64,000 nucleotides of DNA, taken from NCBI GenBank assembly GCA_017405965.1, contig JAFQZK010000037.1:124001-188000 (forward strand), read 5' to 3'. Position numbers and translations under genes: made by a program. This DNA is from Muribaculaceae bacterium. Lineage in GTDB: Bacteria; Bacteroidota; Bacteroidia; Bacteroidales; Muribaculaceae. How positions within the stretch are numbered: position 1 is the stretch's first letter; every line of letters starts with the position of its first letter. The notes beneath the pieces are model-generated. The model worked only from the letters and a program-made list of their open reading frames with translations, had not been told where the DNA came from and did no database searches. Below are positions 17,501 through 26,400 of the stretch, in pieces.

Positions 17501-18823
17501 GTGTGGGTCAACGACGATTACTCGCTTGTGGAACTCAATCTGACCAAGAATGTCAACCTCGAGTACCTGCATGCCTACAATGACAAGTTGCTGGGCCAGA
17601 CATTGGGCAGTACAGGTCTGCAACTTGATGAGAATGTCATTCTCAAGAGCGCTTGGGTGTCCAATTCATGCCTTGAGAGATTCACCAACAATGCCGGTGA
17701 ACACCTCGACACGCTCAAGATATGGACCAACCCCAAACTGGCCAGCCTGAATGTCACCCCGAACACGGGGCTCAAGTGGTTTGACTTGCGCAACTGCAGG
17801 GTGCGCACCCTTGACATGCAACACTGCGACGAGCTCACCTATTTTGACTGCAGCAACGATAGCATCAAGGGCAACTATGACCCGGATGAATGGTTCGGAT
17901 TCGCGTTGCCAAGAGCTTGTCCCGTTCCTGATGAAGTCGATCCCGACAAGGACGGCAAGAATTGCATCGCCGACCTATTGTTCTCCAGCAAGCAGTTGAA
18001 AGTTGTCAAGGCCGACAAGAATGACCTGTTCTCGCTCAAGGGCTTGAACAACAACCCAGGCCTGGACACCCTGAGTTACAGCTACAACCATATCAACGGC
18101 ATTGACCTGACCGGTTGCACAGGCATCAAAACCTACCGCAACACCCACAACGGGCGCGGTGTCATCATTGCCGAGTTGGCCGAGTGGAAAACCAAGGATG
18201 ACTTGACCGGCGAAACCAACGATTGCAGCATCTATTACCTGCAACTCAAAGAAAACGCCGGCGACGCCATCGGCAACAACAACACCTTCATGGGCATCAA
18301 GATGGGTAACGACTCCATCGAAACTCCCGGTGAGAATCCATTCTACCGTTACCTCGAGACCGACGGTTTCGTTGCGGCTCGAGTGGACACCTTCAAGGTC
18401 AACTCATCAGGTCCCTATCTGGGCAACCGTGGCGGCGGCAACAATGCCCCGCGCAACAGCACTATCATTTACGGACCTGATGACAATGACCAGATCAACC
18501 TTGACAAGATTTATGGCGAGGTTGCGGTGCTCAAGAAATATGACGAAGAGCGCAACTATATCGAGTATACCTACTTTGACGGACGTCCCGGCAATTCCAA
18601 GGACGGCAGTGGAGAGACATCGACCTTCTATCTGGTGTGGAAATCGCCCGGTACTCCAACCGAGGTTAAGGAAATCAATGATGAACTACGCGAACTCACT
18701 GTGGTCAGCCAGCGGTACTACGACATCAGCGGTATCGAACATGACGGCCCCTTCGACGGCATGAACATCATTGTCAAGCAGATGAGCGACGGATCTACCC
18801 AGACCGAAAAAGTCATGAGGTAA
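14552..18823 (+). CDS. Giant secreted leucine-rich-repeat protein
   Basis: 1423 residues. A signal peptide (MNKLVFFLNTSLTVMLVLFAAPLCQA) is followed by VTLNSDNFPDANFRAAV, a lead-in common to bacterial LRR surface proteins. Then come dozens of irregular repeats of the LxxLDLSNNxxL type (for example LTYLNVSNN, LKTLDLHND, LEYLNVSYTG), spanning roughly residues 60-1300. The C-terminus changes to RYYDISGIEHDGPFDGMNII and ends with KVMR; it resembles the short C-terminal modules on exported Bacteroidales proteins (ARYYDxxGREV...GVNIVV...KVVR). Likely cell-surface or secreted and involved in binding, with target unknown. It is monocistronic: own promoter, and a strong terminator 25 bases after the stop. 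Confidence 0.85.
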   Translation: MNKLVFFLNTSLTVMLVLFAAPLCQANVTLNSDNFPDANFRAAVAQAAGVNEGDTFNEASLTTLDVSGRSITSIKGLEKLTGLTYLNVSNNTLITGADLTPLTALTTVKASRCNITTLAATSRTTPHAGAGLLIGTGNHSILYLDLSRNTDFYYSGNLQYLTQLETLLLNDCTGYDYWNVTPGASMRNIKWLDISNTACNRIYLPNATGLKHLKASNTQLEGFSSSASYSGSTPSLGFIQVPVGLNTLEYLNLADCPNLDSFQAIYSHYHVASLDTLILTNDTGLGWSNIGIEAQSGLTYLDVTNCAISTAGPNYIPDFGNLKNLETLLYGENPAVGYLRLTGNSNLKTLDLHNDTGLTMLALDNCGLPRSNISIDDTNCPAFTGLKLNNNGYGSVSEATGNATAWGLDNIKFLYLENNSGFTGGPLTLDENDCGNLTGIDLGNNGITSFHAPSLPTSLTALMLGNTPEMTRLEMHNNPGITKMAADTVMHDGSGLYLLGNSALTYMDISGTADQPNYFQHIGNNNSLKNVPIDTLKASHNKFYTFRNLTTVPGNVYEVCRRSNYAYSISDTLPPSRYYYSAFWPTMAACPDSASVEQLTGLKYLDLSYCQLKDSVYLHKNTELRYLDVSHNRTIKRYTTSQDKGAGYRASIPPHHTFNRDYPDYKKYTWLVDTQPKYPGRQEAYDQEYYTLDYNDTTGLYILDLMDNDKLEYLNVSYTGIEQTALTHCHVSNARFMWIQDLHNLKYLYADYNGMRSMGIGTLNGKHHQEALKSLERLSVIGMRGADITTMQGSMNFLNNGRCPKLHYVNVSYSDFDSIGFHAPQIDTIIVRGNPIHHIDVQDVDSITYIDARECAFKQRGYDPETNKTVAIPNVIQQRILWTNYDTGQTYDSIQTITMNGARSNGLYSGTVTTPFSGLRAIRAHHRPKLTTVLVNNSNALTDVYCHFDPKLTRITGFDDLAYPKDSVDAALGYGIDADSLNLVWVNDDYSLVELNLTKNVNLEYLHAYNDKLLGQTLGSTGLQLDENVILKSAWVSNSCLERFTNNAGEHLDTLKIWTNPKLASLNVTPNTGLKWFDLRNCRVRTLDMQHCDELTYFDCSNDSIKGNYDPDEWFGFALPRACPVPDEVDPDKDGKNCIADLLFSSKQLKVVKADKNDLFSLKGLNNNPGLDTLSYSYNHINGIDLTGCTGIKTYRNTHNGRGVIIAELAEWKTKDDLTGETNDCSIYYLQLKENAGDAIGNNNTFMGIKMGNDSIETPGENPFYRYLETDGFVAARVDTFKVNSSGPYLGNRGGGNNAPRNSTIIYGPDDNDQINLDKIYGEVAVLKKYDEERNYIEYTYFDGRPGNSKDGSGETSTFYLVWKSPGTPTEVKEINDELRELTVVSQRYYDISGIEHDGPFDGMNIIVKQMSDGSTQTEKVMR

Positions 18824-18847
18824 TTCATCGTCACGACAACAAATCAT

Positions 18848-18888
18848 CCGGGGCGCCTCTCCACATCGACGAGGCGCCCCGGTGTTTT
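18848..18888. terminator. Bidirectional terminator between LRR and DUF5723 genes
   Basis: Perfect 12-pair stem CCGGGGCGCCTC / GAGGCGCCCCGG with an 11-base loop, followed by TGTTTT. The two flanking genes converge on it. Confidence 0.9.
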
Positions 18889-18911
18889 AGTCTTAAAAAG
18901 GCTGTGAGGTA

Positions 18912-20333
18912 TCAATTCATTTTACCCAGTGGTATCGACAATCCCACAAGGGCATTGCAACACTTCGTCTTGCTGCCAAAATACATGTAGTCGGTGCCCA
19001 AGAACAAGGGGCCTAACTTCATGGCCAGGCCCACCGAGGACCCACCACAACGCATGGGGGAATAGCTCAACGAGAAATCTAGCATACTCCTGGGATGGGC
19101 ATTGACCGAGAAGGTCAGTTCTGCCCCTTCAGACAAGTGGGAAAAACGGTCGGTGAACAAGACACCCAGACTCAGTTTTTCTTTCATGATGTTGTACTGG
19201 CAGCCCAAGGCCATTGTCGAGGCCAGCGTGGTTGTGCGTGAGCGCTGCTCCTCGTCGGGGACCAACCTGAGCAAGTGCAGATTGATGGACTCGCCGCTGC
19301 CGATGAGGCCCGAAAAACGGCGAGGATCGCCCGGGTGGCTGCTGTCAAAAACCAGGCCCTCGGTATTGGCATGTGCCGTTTGAGTATTACCTTTAGACCA
19401 ACTGATAAAACCTAAGTCGTTGATTGCCGCCGACAGTTCCAGGTTTTCGGTCACATTATAGGCAACACCCAAGTCGATTGCGGCACCCATACCTGCCACA
19501 CCCATGTCCCTAGGTTTGAAACGCGCTCGCTCAATATACCCCCTATCGCCAATGACATAGTTCAAGCCTTGCACCGAACTCTGCAACTCGGCAGTGGCAT
19601 CGATGGAGCCCGTTCCACGCACATAAAACAGTTCACTCAATCCAACCGATGTCCAAGCGATGTCCGACGGTACACCCTTAAGGTTTGACTGCACGACGGC
19701 ATGATCCACCTTCAGGTTCAGGTTGCCCTGCCCGAGCAAGCCTTTCAAGCGTCCGCCCACCCGCAATCGGTCATTGATCTGGCGCGTATAACCCATGGCA
19801 ATCTCGGTATAGGCCTCGAGGTTGAATTCGGCATCGCTCAAGTCCCTGCAGTAATCGCTGTAATCATTCTCATTATATCCCTTCATGTCGCGCATAAAGT
19901 CGAACACAGTTTTGGGAACCTCCACATAACCATTAGCCTTGACCCCGACGCTGAACGACATGAAGCCTTTACCGTGCCACCAACCGGCACCAATCAATTC
20001 GGCACCCGTGTTGGCCATTACCTTGTTGCGGTCGTTGAGCTTACCATTGAACTCCTGTGTGGTGTAGTAATCGTCATCTCCGCCGTTCTTGATGATATCA
20101 ATGACATCGTCCACTCCCAGCACGTCGCTGTTAACCGATGCATTGGCGTGACCCACAACAGGCAGGTTGACATACCCCCGCTCGGGCACCAAAGCCGGGT
20201 TAAGCGCCATGCGATACTGCGCTCCCTCCATGAAATAGGATGTTCGCAGCACCTGACTGTGCAATGCACCGCATGTCAAGGCCAATGCCAGCACAACGAG
20301 GGTTCGCAGAATGTAATGTAAAGAGTCGTTCAT
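18912..20333 (-). CDS. DUF5723 family outer-membrane-type protein
   Basis: 473 residues with a signal peptide (LHYILRTLVVLALALTCGALHSQ). Typical DUF5723 sequence follows: LRTSYFMEGAQYRMALNPALVPERGYVNLP, later GIGFxxx-like alternating strands (DLGVAYNVTENLELSAAINDLGFISW) and a C-terminal LGPLFLGTDYMYFGSKTKCCNALVGLSIPLG, suggesting an outer-membrane beta-barrel. The family is common in Bacteroidetes and its function is not established; barrels of similar architecture (PorV-like) work in type IX secretion, but I do not assign that role. The ATG at 20333 is used rather than the TTG before it. It has its own promoter at 20429-20460. Confidence 0.8.
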   Translation of the reverse strand: MNDSLHYILRTLVVLALALTCGALHSQVLRTSYFMEGAQYRMALNPALVPERGYVNLPVVGHANASVNSDVLGVDDVIDIIKNGGDDDYYTTQEFNGKLNDRNKVMANTGAELIGAGWWHGKGFMSFSVGVKANGYVEVPKTVFDFMRDMKGYNENDYSDYCRDLSDAEFNLEAYTEIAMGYTRQINDRLRVGGRLKGLLGQGNLNLKVDHAVVQSNLKGVPSDIAWTSVGLSELFYVRGTGSIDATAELQSSVQGLNYVIGDRGYIERARFKPRDMGVAGMGAAIDLGVAYNVTENLELSAAINDLGFISWSKGNTQTAHANTEGLVFDSSHPGDPRRFSGLIGSGESINLHLLRLVPDEEQRSRTTTLASTMALGCQYNIMKEKLSLGVLFTDRFSHLSEGAELTFSVNAHPRSMLDFSLSYSPMRCGGSSVGLAMKLGPLFLGTDYMYFGSKTKCCNALVGLSIPLGKMN

Positions 20334-20428
20334 CAAGAGGACTTTATTTATTGGATATGGTTGATTATCAGGATTATATGAATTCTAAAAAATTGGACAT
20401 CGGTATGAATCCAATCAACTTCAACGCG

Positions 20429-20460
20429 ACAAAAATACTGCTTTATTGCAAAAAAGCAAA
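20429..20460 (-). promoter_or_regulatory. Promoter of the DUF5723 gene
   Basis: Minus strand: TTTG (20460-20457), 19 bases, TATTTTTGT (20437-20429). One base differs from the usual final C. Predicted start near 20422. Confidence 0.58.
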
Positions 20461-20559
20461 AAATATGGAGACTAAAGGTTATAGATTAACGGATAATGAT
20501 AAGTCGTAGCGTATCAGGGCGGATTAGCATGTCAAGCTTTACAATGACAATAAATCCAT

Positions 20560-20597
20560 ATTGTCTTCGCTTAATCGGAATTTTGCATTATCTTTGC
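20560..20597 (+). promoter_or_regulatory. pdxA promoter, element shared with 46655-46692
   Basis: Contains the -7 box TATCTTTGC at 20589-20597 and a core TCGCTTAATCGGA upstream of it. The 38-base segment agrees at 32 positions with the segment before the 5-formyl-THF cyclo-ligase gene, and TTG is 25 bases from the -7 box in both. The unusual spacing suggests that the conserved core rather than TTTG is used, possibly by a regulator. Confidence 0.6.
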
Positions 20598-20632
20598 AGT
20601 TTGTAATAAAAACATCACAAGAATTTGAACTA

Positions 20633-21733
20633 ATGAGACAAGAAAATAAAAAACTGAATGTAGGCATCACTATCGGTGATACCAACGGTATCGGAATCGA
20701 GGTCATCATGAAGGCCGTGGGTGTTCCCGAAATGCTGGAGATGTGCACTCCCGTCATCTATGGTTCCAGCAAGATAGTGAGCTATCATCGCAACGCCTGC
20801 AACCTGCCGGGCTTCCAGATAAACCACACCAAAACTGCCGAGCAGTTAAAGGACAACATGCCCAACCTGGTCGAGTGCATCAATCAGGAGATAAAAGTGG
20901 AGTTGGGTCAACCCAGCAAACAGGCTGGTCTGGCTTCCTTCCTGTCACTGGAGGCAGCTGTCCAGGACCTCAAGGCAGGCCTTATCGACGTGCTGGTGAC
21001 CGCTCCCATCAACAAGGACAACATCCAGAGCGACCAGTTCCATTTCCCGGGTCACACCGAGTATCTGCAAAGCGCTGCAGGCGATGGAGCCACCGCCCTG
21101 ATGGTCATGTGTGCGCCAGTACTACGCATTGCGCTGGCCACCACCCACCTGCCGCTGGCACAAGTGCCCACCGCCTTGACGATTGAAGGCATCCGCGAGA
21201 AACTCAGGCTGTTCAACTCGTCGCTCAAGCGAGATTTCTTCATCGACGGGCCACGCATTGCCGTGCTGTCGCTCAATCCGCATGCCGGCGAGAACGGCAT
21301 CCTGGGTACCGAAGAGCGCGACATCATCATTCCCGCCATCCAGTTGTCTAATGACGAGGACGGCGTTCAGTGCTTCGGTCCGTATGCGGCCGACGGCTTC
21401 TTCGGGGCACGCCACTACCGCCGCTTCGATGGCGTACTGGCCATGTATCATGATCAAGGCTTGGCACCGTTCAAGACCATCGCCATGGACGAGGGTGTCA
21501 ACTTCACTGCCGGCCTGCCCATCGTGCGCACCAGCCCCGATCACGGCACAGGTTATGACATTGCCGGTCAAGGACTTGCGAACGAATCCTCGATTCGTCA
21601 TGCCATCTATACCGCCATCGATGTGTACCGCAACCGTATCCGCTACGATGAGTCTCGCCAGAATCCCCTGCCCAAATTGTTCCAGGATCGTGGCCGCGAC
21701 AACGTGAAACTCGATTTGACCAAGGGGGAATAG
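20633..21733 (+). CDS. pdxA: 4-hydroxythreonine-4-phosphate dehydrogenase
   Basis: NAD-dependent enzyme of pyridoxal 5'-phosphate synthesis by the DXP-dependent route: oxidises 4-phosphohydroxy-threonine, which decarboxylates to 3-amino-2-oxopropyl phosphate for PdxJ. 366 residues, close to the family's length. Motifs: N-terminal VGITIGDTNGIGIEV, FPGHTEYL with a metal-binding His, LNPHAGENGILGTEE, MYHDQGLAPFKT with the second His, and TSPDHGTGYDIAG with the third. The ATG at 20633 fits the normal N-terminus and lies about 30 bases after the predicted transcription start; longer frames would begin upstream of the promoter. Followed 81 bases later by a HAD hydrolase on the same strand. Confidence 0.96.
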   Translation: MRQENKKLNVGITIGDTNGIGIEVIMKAVGVPEMLEMCTPVIYGSSKIVSYHRNACNLPGFQINHTKTAEQLKDNMPNLVECINQEIKVELGQPSKQAGLASFLSLEAAVQDLKAGLIDVLVTAPINKDNIQSDQFHFPGHTEYLQSAAGDGATALMVMCAPVLRIALATTHLPLAQVPTALTIEGIREKLRLFNSSLKRDFFIDGPRIAVLSLNPHAGENGILGTEERDIIIPAIQLSNDEDGVQCFGPYAADGFFGARHYRRFDGVLAMYHDQGLAPFKTIAMDEGVNFTAGLPIVRTSPDHGTGYDIAGQGLANESSIRHAIYTAIDVYRNRIRYDESRQNPLPKLFQDRGRDNVKLDLTKGE

Positions 21734-21752
21734 TTGAGGTTAGAGGTTAGAC
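21733..21752 (+). repeat. Short heptamer repeat after pdxA
   Basis: GTTGAG, GTTAGAG, GTTAGAC in tandem directly at the pdxA stop codon. Same kind of motif as at 50166-50193. Confidence 0.5.
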
Positions 21753-21814
21753 GGGGGTATCGGAAGATTGAGAGGCGAGGTTTTACGTCTCACGAATTGA
21801 AAACTTATAGATAA

Positions 21815-22510
21815 ATGATAAAAGGAATCATCTTTGACTACGGCGGCACACTCGACAGCCGCGGTGTTCACTGGAGCGAGGTGCTGTGGCAGGGCTATCA
21901 ACATGCTGATGTGCCTGTTGATAAGGAAACCTTCCGCACGGCATACGTCGAGGGAGAGCGTGCCCTGGCTCGCGAACGCATCATCCTGCCCCAAGACGAT
22001 TTTCACGAGTTGCTGCGCAAAAAAGTAGCGCTTGAAATCAGCTACCTGCCACTGACTGTTGACGAAACCTGTCAAGAAGAGTGGGTAACCCGAATCGCCG
22101 ACTATTGTGACGATGCTGCACGAGCCTGCATCGATGAGGCACGTCCCATGCTCGAGGAGTTGCAACAGCGATTCCCGATGATGCTGGTGAGCAACTTCTA
22201 CGGCAACATCGATGAGGTGCTGCGCAGTTACGGCATCAGGCAGCTGTTCAAGGGCATCATCGAGAGCGCAGTTGTGGGAGTGCGCAAGCCCAACCCCACC
22301 CTGTTCAAGCTGGGCATCGACGCGCTTGAGCTAGAGCCGCACGAGGTGCTTGTGGTGGGCGACAGCCTGCGCAAGGACATCCAGCCCGCTGAGCAACTGG
22401 GCTGCCAAGTGCTGTGGCTCAAAGGCAAAGGCTGGACCGAAGACGAAGACAAACAGACCCATCCCCACACCATCACACGAGTCACCCAAGTGCTTGACTT
22501 CTTAAAGTGA
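21815..22510 (+). CDS. HAD-superfamily hydrolase
   Basis: 231-residue HAD protein of the haloacid dehalogenase-like, C1-cap type. Motif I GIIFDYGGTLDSRG keeps the nucleophile Asp but has Gly in place of the second catalytic Asp (DYGGT rather than DxDGT), as in some related HAD families. Motif II LVSNFYG, motif III Lys in VGVRKPNPTLF and motif IV VVGDSLRKDI are all visible. It sits between pdxA and a nucleotidyltransferase, echoing the HAD-nucleotidyltransferase pair at 8252-9563. Substrate unknown. Confidence 0.86.
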   Translation: MIKGIIFDYGGTLDSRGVHWSEVLWQGYQHADVPVDKETFRTAYVEGERALARERIILPQDDFHELLRKKVALEISYLPLTVDETCQEEWVTRIADYCDDAARACIDEARPMLEELQQRFPMMLVSNFYGNIDEVLRSYGIRQLFKGIIESAVVGVRKPNPTLFKLGIDALELEPHEVLVVGDSLRKDIQPAEQLGCQVLWLKGKGWTEDEDKQTHPHTITRVTQVLDFLK

Positions 22511-22577
22511 TGAGGTGCGAAACGTGCCGACTGCAAACCATGGGCCCAAAAACGAATAACTTATAAAACCAAGAATA

Positions 22578-23276
22578 ATGAACTATGCAATAATCGCTGC
22601 GGGCGAAGGCTCGCGTCTTGCCCAAGAGGGCGTCGCTAAACCCAAACCCCTCGTTGAACTGCAAGGCGAACCGATGATCGGACGCCTGATCAACATCATG
22701 CTGCGATGCAATGCCGAGAGCATCAGCATCATCGTCAACGAACACATGAAAGAGGTAAGGGCCTATCTCGAGAGTCTGGAGTTGCCCGTTCCCCTGAATC
22801 TCGTGGTCAAGACCACCCCCAGTTCGATGCACAGCTTGTGGCACCTGAGTCGCGTGATTCCACAAGGCAAGTTCTGCCTCACCACGGTAGACACCATCTT
22901 CAAGGAACACGACTTCAAGGGTTACATCGACGCATTTGAAGTCGACGAGAGCCATGACGGCATGTGGGCCGTCACCCCGTTCGTCGATGACGAGAAGCCA
23001 CTGTGGGTCGAGACCGACGAGCAGATGAACATTACCGCCTTCCGCGACAAGAAGTGGCCCGAAGCAAAATACGTCTCTGGCGGCGTCTATGCCATGACCG
23101 ACAAAGCCTTTGCTGTGCTGGATGACTGCATCGAGCGCGACATCAGCCGCATGCGCAATTTCCAGCGGGCTCTTGTCGAGGCCGGTTTCAAGCTCCAAGC
23201 CTACAGTATCGACAAAATCGTCGACGTCGATCATGCTGACGACATCGTCACTGCCGAGGCTTTCTTGAGCGAATAA
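22578..23276 (+). CDS. Nucleotidyltransferase (NTP_transferase family)
   Basis: 232-residue sugar-1-phosphate-type nucleotidyltransferase. The N-terminal signature YAIIAAGEGSRLAQEGV...KPKPLVELQGEPMI carries the glycine loop and catalytic Lys; TTVDTIF occupies the metal-binding Asp position; the C-terminus DIVTAEAFL is compact, so there is no left-handed beta-helix acetyltransferase domain. It could activate a sugar or small phosphorylated compound. It is 67 bases after the HAD gene and ends before a strong terminator, so pdxA-HAD-nucleotidyltransferase is likely one operon. Confidence 0.86.
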   Translation: MNYAIIAAGEGSRLAQEGVAKPKPLVELQGEPMIGRLINIMLRCNAESISIIVNEHMKEVRAYLESLELPVPLNLVVKTTPSSMHSLWHLSRVIPQGKFCLTTVDTIFKEHDFKGYIDAFEVDESHDGMWAVTPFVDDEKPLWVETDEQMNITAFRDKKWPEAKYVSGGVYAMTDKAFAVLDDCIERDISRMRNFQRALVEAGFKLQAYSIDKIVDVDHADDIVTAEAFLSE

Positions 23277-23347
23277 TTTCAGGCAACCAAGACAGTTCAA
23301 CCATCACCATTGTTTCCCGATTTCCATCGGGTTGAGAAAACAAAAAA

Positions 23348-23388
23348 CTTGCGGGGTGTCCCTGGATGGGACACCCCGCAAGCGTTTT
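23348..23388. terminator. Bidirectional terminator, nucleotidyltransferase / subtilase
   Basis: Perfect 15-pair stem CTTGCGGGGTGTCCC / GGGACACCCCGCAAG with a 5-base loop TGGAT, followed by CGTTTT. It lies between convergent genes. Confidence 0.93.
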
Positions 23389-23425
23389 CATTCATGCGAT
23401 AAAGCCGTTATCGCATAGGATAAGT

Positions 23426-26400
23426 TCAGAAGCGGATGCTGTTGCTCCTCCTCTGGATCTTTGCAGTCTGACTGTTGACCATGTTGATCAGAGTTGTCAC
23501 ATCAGAGATGTTGACAACACCATCGCCATTGACATCGGCACAAGTCGGGCAGATTCCGTTATCTGTACCCATAGCGTTGCTGATGAGCAAGGTCACGTCG
23601 GTGATGTTGACAGAATAATCGTGGTTGACATCACCCGGCGCATAGCCATGACCCGGTTCTAACAGGGTGACTTCCTGAGTGTTGCTCCAGTCGCTCTCGG
23701 TGCCATCGGCATAAACAGCTTTAACTCTGTAAACGAAGGTTCCGCCAGCAAAGAGGTCGTTAACGACATAGAACTTATCGGGCGTGATGCCGGTAATCAA
23801 GCGATAGGAGCCATCACCGGTCTCGCCAGCACGGAACATGGGACTGACAGCAGTAAACCTGGCAGTAGCTCCTGCAATCGGGAGATTGTTAGCCAACTTG
23901 AGCGAGGTCACGGTGTTCACCTCAAGGGTATAGCTTACCACATTGGCCTCGGGCGTTTCGTCGGTCCAATCGGCACGGAACGAAGTCGACGTGATGAATG
24001 CCTCATCGGCAGGAAGCATCACGGGAACCGACTTCAACAGTTCAGCAGTACCGCTCAGCGCCACAGTGACAGCCTCAGCGCCACCACCGCTCACGGTTAC
24101 AGTCGCGTTGCTGGTACCGGCTACAGTGGGTGAATAGGTAACGGTCACAACAGCACCGGCTGCAGCTTCGCTGGCAGTGATGCTGGTCTTGTCGATGCGA
24201 TAGATGCCGTTGCCATTGCTCAAACTGAGCGACAGATTTCCGCTCAAGTTGGTTCCGGTTACGGTGAACGTCTTCGTCACATTCTGACCAGTCGTGGCAT
24301 TGAATGAGAGTGAAGTGGGATTTACAGTGATTGTGCGAACAGGTTCGGGAGCGACACCTGTCAAGGTCACGGTCTTGGACTCGGCAGCACCACCGCCGCT
24401 GATAGTAACCACAGCGTTGTGAGTGCCGCCAGCCGTGGGACGATAGGTCACAGTCACAGTGGCACCATTCTGCACGGCAGTCCTGGTGAGGTTGGTCTTG
24501 TCGATGGTGAACATGCTAGAATTCTCACCGCCGACCGACAGTTGTACCGAGGTACCGGATGTCAGGTTTGAACCCGATACAACGAAGGTCTGAGTAACGG
24601 ACTGGCCTACTTCGGCATTGAACGACAATTCTGCAGGATTAACGTTGAGAGTGGGAACCCTGGCAGCAGTACCCGACAAGCTGACGGTCTTGGAATCAAT
24701 AGCGACAGTCGACAAAGTGACAGTTCCGGTCTGGGTGCCACTGACAGTGGGAGCGTAGGTCACAGTCACCGTCTTGCCTTCAGCAGCCTCGGCAGGAGTG
24801 ATTGTCGTGGGCGAAATACTATAAACTGAGCTTCCGCTCAGGCTGAGAGTCACGTCTCCGAGCAGATCGGTACCGGTTACGGTAAAGGTCTTGGTCACGG
24901 TTTCACCGACATTGGCAGTGAAAGTCAACGACTCGGGAGAAACGGTCAGTTCGGGCTGAGGAAGACCTGCTTCACCCAAGATGTATTTGATACCCTCCAG
25001 CGCATTGATCTTGCCATTGGGTCCAAAGTTCTTCTTGCTAGTATAGCTGTCATGGATTGCGGTATTGGCAAACACATCACGGACAGCGGCTGTGTTCAGC
25101 GTCTTGCCGGCATACTTGGCAGCCTGCAGATAGAGCGCGATGATACCTGCGGCACAAGGAGTCGACATCGATGTACCATCCATGTTGCCCAACGACGATG
25201 CACCATTATTATACACCAGATACAATCCGTAATCGGCCAATTGACTATTCATATAATTGCTGTCATAGTGGTTGATACCAGCGACAATCGTTGCACCGGG
25301 AGCGCAGATGTCAGGTTTGGCAACACCAGTGGGACCACTACCTGCAGCCTGATAGCTTGAGAAATAAGCGATGTCGTTTAACGTGTAATACAAGCTGTGG
25401 CTTGAACCGTTATAGTCCCTAACTGTGCGTTTGCTGGCGTAAGCACCCACCGAGATCACATTTTCACTGGCACATTCATCGCAAATGCTGCAATCGTCGG
25501 AACCGGCAACGAAGGTATAGCCATTGTAAGTTCCCGAAAATGTACCGAAGGCGTTATAACCCGACACATCCCAGCCGTCGATCACACATGAGCCGCTAGT
25601 GGGATATACACTCACTGCAAGCACATATTTTCTGTCGTTATAAGCCGATTTCTTGGACATCTGATTGAAAGACAGCTGAACATAGTATTTGCTGTTATAG
25701 CTATTCCTCGAGATGGTCACCTGAGGCGAGCGATCGAAGTAGGTGGTAATACCGCTCACGCTTGAAGTGCTGGATGTGATGGCGTTAGAAGTCCAAACAA
25801 CACTGTTATCACTGGTGTTCACAACATGGAGTTTGCAGGCGAGAGTCTTGTTGGCCGTACGGGCATAGAACACGTCATAGCCCTGGTACATCCTGTTAAG
25901 ATAGGTAGTACCATAGCCATTATACGGATAATAGCATCCATTGAGGACTGTAGAGAACGGGGTGCTTGACGAAGCTGTACCGCCGCTGTATTGCATGCCA
26001 TAGTCGCCTCCGGCCTCATTTCCGGCAGCGCATACTATAATGTGATTGGGATTGTTGCCTGCATACTGGGCATAGGTCGACGCCAACTCACCAGTTCCGT
26101 CATGCGGACCGTTGTGCGTGCCAAGACTGATGCTGCAGACAGCGGGCATGTTCTGGCTGTCGGCATAGTCAAAGATGTACTTGATACCGTTAGCGATGTT
26201 GGTGTTGTACAGATAACTGCCACAACCAACGAGAACCAGGCTGGACTCGGGAGCCATACCGCCATACACAGTGGTGCCGACAGTAATCTCGCTACCAGCA
26301 GCAGTTGAACTGGTGTGGGTACCATGCGATTCGCCGCTGTCATCGGTCGTGGGGGAACTTGAAGTGATATTGGTGTAAGTAGTGAACGAACCTGCACCCC

